Of a stretch of 64,000 nt of DNA, positions 57,158 through 64,000 are shown piece after piece. The notes beneath the pieces were generated by a model, which saw nothing but the letters and a program-made list of their open reading frames with translations, ran no database searches and was not told the DNA's origin. The position numbers were made by a program, and so were the translations under genes. Every line of letters starts with the position of its first letter. Positions within the stretch are counted from its first letter, which is position 1. Source of the stretch: Gavia stellata (lineage: Eukaryota; Chordata; Aves; Gaviiformes; Gaviidae). The DNA is taken from positions 558,001 to 622,000 of the forward strand of contig NW_026776913.1 in assembly GCF_030936135.1 (NCBI RefSeq), in the 5' to 3' direction.

Positions 57158-58081
57158 ATGTCCAACAGCAGCTCCATCACCCAGTTCCTCCTCCTGGCAT
57201 TCGCAGACACGCAGGAGCTGCAGCTCTTGCACTTCTTCCTCTTCCTGGGCATCTACCTGGCTGCCCTCCTGGGAAATGGCCTCATCATCACCACCATAGC
57301 CTGCGACCACCACCTCCACAGCCCCATGTACTTCTTCCTCCTCAACCTCTCCCTCCTCGACCTGGGCTCCATCTTCACCACTCTCCCCAAAGCCATGGCC
57401 AATGCCCTCTGGGACACCAGGGCCATTTCCTATGCAGCATGTGCTGCCCAAGTATTCCTACTTGTATTTTTTATGTCAGCAGATTTTTATTTTCTCACCA
57501 TCATGGCCTACGACTGCTACATTGCCATCTGCAAACCCCTGCACTACGGGACCCTCCTGGGCAGCAGAGCTTGTGTGAAAATGGCAGCAGCTGCCTGGGG
57601 CAGTGTTTTTTTCTATGCTGTGCTGCACACGGCCAATACATTTTCACTACCGCTCTGCCAAGGCAATGCCTTGGACCAGTTCTTCTGTGAAATCCCACAG
57701 ATCCTCAAGCTCTCCTGCTCAGACGCCTACCTCAGGGAAGTTGGGCTTCTTGTGGTTAGTGCTTGCTTTGCTTTTGGGTGTTTTGTTTTCATCGTTCTGT
57801 CCTATGTGCAGATCTTGAGGGCTGTGCTGAGGATCCCCTCTGAGCAGGGACGGCACAAAGCCTTTTCCACGTGCCTCCCTCATCTGGCCGTGGTCTCCCT
57901 TTTTATCAGCACTGGAGTGTTTGCCTACCTGAAGCCCCCCTCCATCTCTTCCCCATCCCTGGACCTAGTGGTGTCATTTCTGTACTCGGTGGTGCCTCCA
58001 GCAGTGAACCCCCTCATCTACAGCATGAGGAACCAGGAGCTCAAGGATGCCCTAAGGAAACTGATGACTTGTTGCTTTTAA
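57158..58081 (+). CDS. OR5: olfactory receptor, OR14-like, intact
   Basis: Open frame of 307 residues, a normal OR length; seven-helix odorant receptor. Start MSNSSSITQF with sequon Asn3. Motifs: GN at 39-40, PMYFFL at 56-61, Cys95/Cys177 disulfide pair, D119-C120-Y121 in place of DRY (TGC at 57515-57517), KAFSTC at 234-239, and NPLIY at 284-288 followed by SMRNQELKDAL. The N terminus lacks a signal peptide, as usual. It lies in a block shared with OR2 on both sides and downstream of the inverted-repeat arm. It differs from OR3 at TM3 (LVFFMSADFYF) and the C tail (RKLMTCCF). Probably functional unless the missing DRY arginine matters; the odorant is unknown. Confidence 0.95.
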   Translation: MSNSSSITQFLLLAFADTQELQLLHFFLFLGIYLAALLGNGLIITTIACDHHLHSPMYFFLLNLSLLDLGSIFTTLPKAMANALWDTRAISYAACAAQVFLLVFFMSADFYFLTIMAYDCYIAICKPLHYGTLLGSRACVKMAAAAWGSVFFYAVLHTANTFSLPLCQGNALDQFFCEIPQILKLSCSDAYLREVGLLVVSACFAFGCFVFIVLSYVQILRAVLRIPSEQGRHKAFSTCLPHLAVVSLFISTGVFAYLKPPSISSPSLDLVVSFLYSVVPPAVNPLIYSMRNQELKDALRKLMTCCF

Positions 58082-58319
58082 GAAGCAGCAATGATCTGCC
58101 CATGTTCTACTGCATATCCCTTGTCTCGTAACTCATTACATGCCCAGACTCTCTTTGGTAGGTTTTTTTCTTTGGTTTCTTTGGGTTTTAGCTTTTCTTG
58201 GTTGTATTAATGCTGTCCACAAAAAGGAAGTCATTCTTTATCCTATTTCTATTTCAGTATCTGCCTGTCCTGTGTGACCCAGAGACTTTGTGTAAATTGG
58301 GAGCTGTGTCTTTAAACAA

Positions 58320-58325
58320 AATAAA
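58320..58325 (+). terminator. Polyadenylation signal AATAAA after OR5
   Basis: 239 bp after the stop, a distance like that of OR3. Confidence 0.5.
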
Positions 58326-58847
58326 GGACCCTGCTCCGGGTGGTTTGTCTGAGATCCTTTCTCTGAGATCTTCTCTGGAGCCGTGGGGCAGTGTCTGAGT
58401 GCTGAAGGTGAAGGGGGCAGTAGGCACCCGGAGCTGGGTCTGCCTCCCAGCATGACCAGCATGACCCTGCGGACTCACCCCATGGCCCTGGGCTCCACAG
58501 CCTGGGGAGGGGGTGCAGGAGTGGCTGGCCAGGCCAGCCTAGATGTGCTCGCTAGGGAAAAGGCTCTGTGGGGAGATGGGATGTGTGAGCAGAAGAGCAG
58601 GGCACTGTGTGTGTGCAGGGGAGACATGGAAAGAGAAACCCTTTGCTGAGGGTGGCAGCTGGGGGCATGCTGCCCTGTCCCTGGGGCAAAAGGACCTTCC
58701 TGAGCATCCCCTGGGCCAATTCTCTCATGCTGTCCTGGGCAGCAAGTTTGGCACCTGGGGCTGCAAGCTGCCTGCAGCGGAGATCTCCTCAGCGTGCCGG
58801 CTGGATGGACATTCTCACTGGCCTCCATTTCTTGCTGTGGGACCAGT
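58326..58847. other. 3' flank of OR5, no other gene
   Basis: The first part matches the OR2 3' flank; the rest is unassigned. Confidence 0.4.
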
Positions 58848-58986
58848 CAGAGACATGAAGGACCAGCAGAGCAGGGTCTGGCCTGTGCCCGTGTTCTCTG
58901 GACACCCCGGGCAGCTGCCCCAGGGCAGTCGTCACACACCAGCCAATAACCACCACCATGTCCAGCACTGGCCTCTCAGCCCAGCT
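58848..58986 (+). other. Near-identical 138-bp element downstream of OR5
   Basis: Partner of 16134-16272. Here it is uninterrupted and continues into unassigned sequence. No coding frame common to both copies is evident. Confidence 0.7.
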
Positions 58987-59644
58987 CGGAGAGGTTGCTT
59001 GTCCCTCCACAGAGGGACACCGAATGACCAGGTCAGAAGTCCAGGTTTGCATTGTACAGACGAGACGTAAGCATGCACATGGTGTGCGTGTGGGGAGATG
59101 AACCCGAGTGAGCACAAATGCCATCAGCTCTTCCTGCGGGTGCCATGAAGGCCTCTGGGACAGACAGTGTCTCAAGGTCACTTCTCACTTCGAGAGTAAC
59201 ATCCCCTGGGAAAGCACCTGGATGCAGCACTGGGATGTGCTTCATTGAACGGACGTCCCCGTGTCCATTCCTCATGCCGTGGAGCATCTCAGACGAGTGC
59301 AGAGCACGGTGATACACCGCAGGGCTGAGGTGCCTCCCAGCCTCTGGGAGCAGCAGCAGGAGGTCAGAGAGACACTGTGACTGCTGCAGTGCACTGCCTC
59401 TGCACGTGCAAGGCAAGGACTCCTCTCTCTGATCATCCGTGTGTGTACAAGGAGTGCACGAGTCCAGCTGAGACATGGGCACCTGGCAGAGCTCTGACAT
59501 TTCTGTGTGTCTGTCCAGGAACAAATCCCCACCGTCCCAGCGACTTTCATCTCAGCTGCCTTGGACAGGCTCATTGCAAGTGCTCCTGACTGCTACGTCA
59601 CCCTTGCCTGTGATTCTGGATTGCGACCTCAAAAGTGCCGGATC
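58987..59644. other. No recognisable gene or repeat
   Basis: Unassigned sequence between the conserved element and a CR1 fragment. Confidence 0.4.
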
Positions 59645-60255
59645 AATCAGAAATTTTCTGGGGGCCTAGGAAAAAGCAGACATCAAACCCCTCTTCAAGA
59701 AGGGCAGGAATGAGACTTGGGAGAATTACAGGCTCGTCTGCCTACCTCCGTCCCTGGAAAGGTGATGGGGCATATCTTTCTGCAGCCTTTTCCAGGCACA
59801 TGAAGGGCAAGAAAGGCATTGCTGAACCAAAATGCTCTGGGGGAAAGAAGTGCATGTTGTGTACCTGGAATTTTGAAAGCCCTTGGACACGGTCTCCCGT
59901 GGTGTCCTTATAGCCAGATCGGTGCTAGCTGGGCTGAAGAGGTGGTTGTTATAAGGGATGGGAAGTTGGCTGGATAATCAGGCCCAAATGTCATCAGTGC
60001 TACCAAGTCCTCCTGGAAGCCAGTCACTGTTGGCATCCCTCAGTGATCAGCACTTGGGCCAACACTGTGGAAAATCTTTATTATCCCCCTGTATGATGTG
60101 ATGGCATGCACTTTTAGCTCCTTTGTGGATGACACAAAGCTGTGCAGAGGCCTTGAGGAACCTCATCTAGTTCACTCTGCCTTGAGCAGGAGGGTCAGAC
60201 AAGATGATGTTCAGGGATCTCTTCTAATCTAAGTTATTCAATGATTCAGTGAATC
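59645..60255 (+). mobile_element. CR1 LINE fragment, ORF2 part, degraded
   Basis: Shows in order: 'cttcaagaagggcag', 'gggagaattacaggc', 'tttgaaagcccttggacac', 'ttgttataagggatggg', 'gatgacacaaagctgtg' and an ATTCA-like tail at 60236-60252. Several frame changes. Confidence 0.65.
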
Positions 60256-60439
60256 TTTCCTTTGGAGAGATTTCTGAAGACAGACTAGAGGAAGAAGGAA
60301 AAAAAAAAGGAGAGTCAGGAAGTACAAAATGCATCAACATAAGTACAACAGTTCTTGTGGAGAATGTTTCTCTACTCAAATCGTTGGTGGGAAAGATATT
60401 GGATAAATTTGATGAAATAAGCATATTTTCATCTGGTCA

Positions 60440-60840
60440 GGTCCTGGGCCACAAGGAGAGTGCTGGACGGGTGTGACATTATGAGGTCAGTTGTGTCTCA
60501 GAAACTCATCATCGAGTAGGAAGCGTATGGCGGTGAAGGGGACTGTGGGGTCAGTTCTGTCTCTGGAGGTGATAGGCCAGCAGCAGGAACATGGCTGGGA
60601 AAGTAGCTCTGCCGAGTAGCCCGTGGGCCCTATCCAGGAAGAGGGCTTGGGTACGGGTTGTCATGTCCATTCTGCCTGAGCACATGATGGGACCGTAGCA
60701 GACACACGGCTTGGTCCTGTCTCTCTGAGCAACTGAAAGGCCAGCAGCAGCCATGTGGTTTAGACGATCGTGGTGAGGTCACTTCTCTCTGGTCAGCTGA
60801 AAGGCCACAAGAAGGCTGATGGGACGGGTCCCATGCTGGA
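60440..60840 (+). repeat. Degenerate ~60-bp tandem repeat
   Basis: Recurring phrase 'ggtcagttctgtctc', then 'tgataggccagcagcagg', then 'catggctggga'. Clear units lie near 60449, 60569, 60731 and 60793, with spacing close to multiples of 60. Confidence 0.5.
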
Positions 60841-60889
60841 AAGGCAGTTTCTGAGGTGGTAGAGCTTTCCTTGGTAGTGGGAAGACATG

Positions 60890-61750
60890 TTCTCATGGCA
60901 CCGGGGCCTCGTTGCCTCCATTCAGCCAATGGGGATGGTGGAAGTTGTTGTGCCATCCTTGTCCTTGACTTGGCCTTGCACACACCACGTCCCATGGTCC
61001 AAGTAAGAGCCCTGAGCCGTGCGTGAGGGACAGGGTCCCCCTTCCCATGGGCCGGGGGTCAGGGCTTGGCCTTTCTGGTGCATAAAGCAAACCAAGGCTT
61101 GACTCAGCATCAGAGCCACCTGCATAGTGCCTTTGCCTACCTGCAATCACAGCCTCCAATTATCGGCTCTAACGAGTCCCTGGGGAGGCTTTGTCAGTAA
61201 TGGCCCTCAGTGGGGCCCAGTAATGCTTCAGAGTAGTTTAGGTTTGTCTTCTGCCTTTGTCTCCTTGAAGGGATTGTTCAGTCTCTTCTCAGTACCTGAG
61301 GCTCCTGGAGTCAGCACTACATACACCATGGGGCTCATTAAAATGCAGAAAGCGCTAACGAGCTATGCCTCTTCTATAGTTTTCTTCAGGTCTTCAACAT
61401 TTGTATAGCCAATTAGAGAGGTAGGCACCTACCCTGAAGTAGCATAGCTAGCTCATCCTTTTCAATGAGCAATCTGAAGATGTGATCGGAGAATTCTCCA
61501 GTTGATATGGATGCAGAGTGTCTCCTAAAGAGGTGTGGACAGGTAGGAAAAGCAGTCCCCTGAGGCCAGACAGGGTATGGACAACTTTGCTCCTCACCTC
61601 TCCAACCCTGCCATTGCTCCTGTTGACCACCAGGGACTTGCATCACTTTTCTTTACATCAGACTTCTCCACCAAAGTCTGCAGCTGAATATTACAGCTGC
61701 TTTGCAGCAATTCCTACCTGCTCTCCGTGGAGAACTGCATGGAAACAGGG
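60890..61750 (-). repeat. Unclassified repeat R1 (minus)
   Basis: Reverse-complement match to 25540-26440 along most of its length, and continues at 61660-61740 with the 'ccaaagtctgcagctg' block seen at 21980. Confidence 0.65.
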
Positions 61751-63379
61751 TTCTTTAATTGGGGGAAAGATAAAAGAAGAAAAAGTAAAACAGAAGAGAA
61801 CTTAATCCACAATAAACACAATTCTCAGCTGTATGGTTACTTTTAGCAGCTTCCAACGAGGTTCACCACCCCAATTGAAGAGTTGTCTATGGAAAGTATG
61901 AGGGAGAGTACTGAAAGACAATGACGCTTTACCTCCCTGGGGCTCAAAGCAGGGTGATAGGTGAGAGGGATCTGAATGATCAAAGAGTAAGAGGAGGAAA
62001 ACCTCTGGAGAGCAATGGAAAGTGCGCATGTCCAGATTGGCTTCTGGAGAGATGACTTCAGACATGGGGATTTTGATCAGGAAAGGCAGAAACACCTGGA
62101 AGGTTAGGGAGATTAAATACGCAGCATGATAGACAGAGTACTGGCAATGCAAGCACAGGGCAAGATCAGGATTTCTTCTCCCGCAATAAATACACAGTCT
62201 CAAAAGTCACATTTTGGCAGGATAGAAATTACATTGACATTTTATTGAAAGTACTGAAACATTGCAGCTGGTAAAAACGTGCTGGGGTTTTTTCCTTTCT
62301 TTTTTTAAAGTATTGAGAGCAGTTCCCAGGTTTTCAGGCAGAGCTCCGGGGTCTGACCATAAGCAGCCAGTGCCACCTCGAGAGCTGTATCTGAGGTACT
62401 TGCCGGGGCATGTAAAGGACCACTTCCCCTCCTGGTCCAGACCTATGGCCTTACCAGTACCAGAGCCCCAAGACCCCACAGTTTCTCCAGGCGATGCTTT
62501 GGACCTCCTGCTCCCTCCAGGAGTCAACTCCCAGAGCCCCGGCGCTCTCTGGCATGCGGACCAGACTTAACGTCTCTCTGGTACCTGACTCCCAGGCCCC
62601 TTATCCTACTCACTGGCTACTCCAGCCTTATGTTGGCTAGCAGTTGCACACACTGACACGCACATCCACATGATATGCAGGCACTCGGGTCTCTCCAGTT
62701 GATTCCCCACAGTCACGTGAGCCCCTCTGACTTGTGGTCCCCCCTCCAGGGGCTGGCACTCACACCTCCACACGCACAAAGAGCAGAGATCCCCCTCACC
62801 CCAGCAAGTAGTGAAATGGAGTTTAACAAGAAGGCAGGACAGGCTGGGGCCATCAGTTGCAGGGCATGGCCGGACAAGTGTACTTACCAGCAACCTCCTT
62901 CATTGTGACCAATCATTTTTAGCCCTATTCCATCCCCAAACAACCTCAATTCCTTCCTTTCCCTGCCTTTGTTCCTTTCCTCGAAATCCCATCGGAAGTC
63001 TTCATTATGTGACATTGGAACCGGGTTTGCAGTTCCACTTTCAAGAAGACAAAGACAAAAAGTATGAGTAAAAGCATGATCATTCAATTGCAGTAGCTGA
63101 ATCTACTCATGACCCCTCCAGTAAGGGGAAGCCCCGGGACCTGGCAGGGGAGCAGCAGGGGATTACCAGGCACAGCCGAGTGTCTGTCCATGGTCGAGGC
63201 TTCAGCAAGGGGTCGGTCTCAAAGGGTTTTTCCTAGGAAGCAGGGAGGGTAGGCTGTACGTGCACACCATGAATTGTGATAAGTTCTATAGCTGTGTGGA
63301 GTCAACAAGATGTGTGTCTACTTTAGCAAGTGTCTTTGCCTCATAAGCACAAGTTCGCTTAATTTCTGGCCATGTAGTA
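61751..63379. other. No recognisable gene or repeat
   Basis: Unassigned. Open frames up to 133 codons have no recognisable motif. Confidence 0.35.
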
Positions 63380-63710
63380 ACTGCAATGGCATCAGCATCT
63401 TCAATAGCATCTCCATCAGCAATTGCATCTGAAACTGTATTTCCAACTCCAGTGGCATCTGCACCAGCATTGGCAATGTTATCCACGATGGTGTCTGCAT
63501 CCGCAATGATGGCTGCATTGGAGAGCTGTAGCTGACAGGACAGTTGCACACACAGCATTCCAGATGCAGATACCTTTGCAGATGCCGTGGCAGATTCTTT
63601 CCCACTGCAGATGCAGAGGCCATTGCAGATACTGATCCCGTTGCAGCTATCCATAGCATCACACACCCCCATGCAGATACCAACACCATTACAGATGCAC
63701 ACACAGCACA
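63380..63710. repeat. Decayed 6-bp-period repeat
   Basis: Cut into hexamers from 63379, the left half reads GCATC/GCAAT-type units (GGCATC AGCATC, AGCATC TCCATC AGCAAT and so on). The right half is built of AGATGC, AGATAC, TTGCAG-type units. Some 50 units keep the 6-bp phase while the bases have drifted. Confidence 0.7.
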
Positions 63711-64000
63711 GCGGGCATTATCCCCCCTCCTCAGCACCGCTCAGAACACATATACAGAATACCACACTGCGTACGGGGTCTCAGGAAGAAGTGACCTCTT
63801 GCTGGCCTCTGTCCTCTACTGGCCTCTGACTCCGGTTCCCACAGGCCCTGCCCTCCTCCTGCCTCCCCAAGGGGCCAAGGAGCTCAGAACTGGGAGAAAG
63901 CGGGCACAACGCTGCTAAAGAAACCTTCTGCTGGGGATTCGCAAGATGAGTCCTGCATGGACAGGAGGGACTGTCATCTCTGTGAGGGCAAAAATACCCT
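63711..64000. other. No recognisable gene or repeat
   Basis: Unassigned end of the window. Confidence 0.35.

Noticed and set aside
63286-63702. 138-codon open frame in the 6-bp-period repeat
   Set aside because: A repeat with a period divisible by three easily stays open; the other strand is open too.
1-64000. CRISPR arrays, bacterial operons or phage-like genes
   Set aside because: The window is plainly vertebrate; no regularly spaced direct repeats with unique spacers were seen.

Overview
The window is bird genomic DNA. The evidence is degraded CR1 LINE copies in both orientations, fossil LTR elements with LTR sequences typical of avian ERVL-type retroviruses, and a cluster of intronless-coding olfactory receptor (OR) genes of the OR14-like type (the expanded avian 'gamma-c' group). 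The species cannot be told from the sequence alone.

Layout. 1-6.7 kb is GC-rich and nearly repeat-free: a possible last exon of a scavenger-receptor-like (SRCR) protein and three tRNA-like sequences (Ala-CGC, Ser-GCT-like, Phe-GAA). 6.7-9.8 kb holds CR1, an LTR and a fossil ERVL fragment. 10-16.3 kb holds two OR14-like pseudogenes on the + strand (OR1, OR2). 16.3-20.3 kb is a fossil ERVL-type retrovirus on the - strand. 20.3-30.3 kb (copy A) and 34.4-44.6 kb (copy B) are a direct ~10 kb segmental duplication, about 97-98% identical by eye. Each copy carries the same CR1 pieces, an unclassified repeat, a degenerate TTAGGG-like tract and one OR14-like gene on the - strand: OR3 (open) in A, OR4 (frameshifted) in B. 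45.9-48.5 kb has two broken pieces of a different OR type (OR6/OR11-like). 48.5-54 kb is mostly unrecognised sequence plus CR1. 54.1-55.8 kb is an inverted copy of 29.6-31.3 kb and leads into OR5 (open, + strand). The rest is CR1, a degenerate ~60 bp tandem repeat, another copy of the unclassified repeat, and a decayed 6-bp-period repeat at 63.4-63.7 kb.

Function. Two OR14-like genes look intact (OR3, 310 aa; OR5, 307 aa) and three are pseudogenes with one or a few lesions. OR2, OR3, OR4 and OR5 keep a splice acceptor about 23 nt before the start codon, so a 5' non-coding exon is expected upstream. OR1, OR2 and OR5 read +; OR3 and OR4 read -. The main story is gene-family turnover: direct and inverted duplication, probable gene conversion (OR4 carries OR1-type residues), and pseudogene formation. 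Both open receptors have Cys in place of the Arg of the DRY motif. The co-occurrence of tRNA-like genes, a possible SRCR exon and OR14-like genes recalls the MHC-linked region of chicken chromosome 16 and the human extended MHC; that link is inference.
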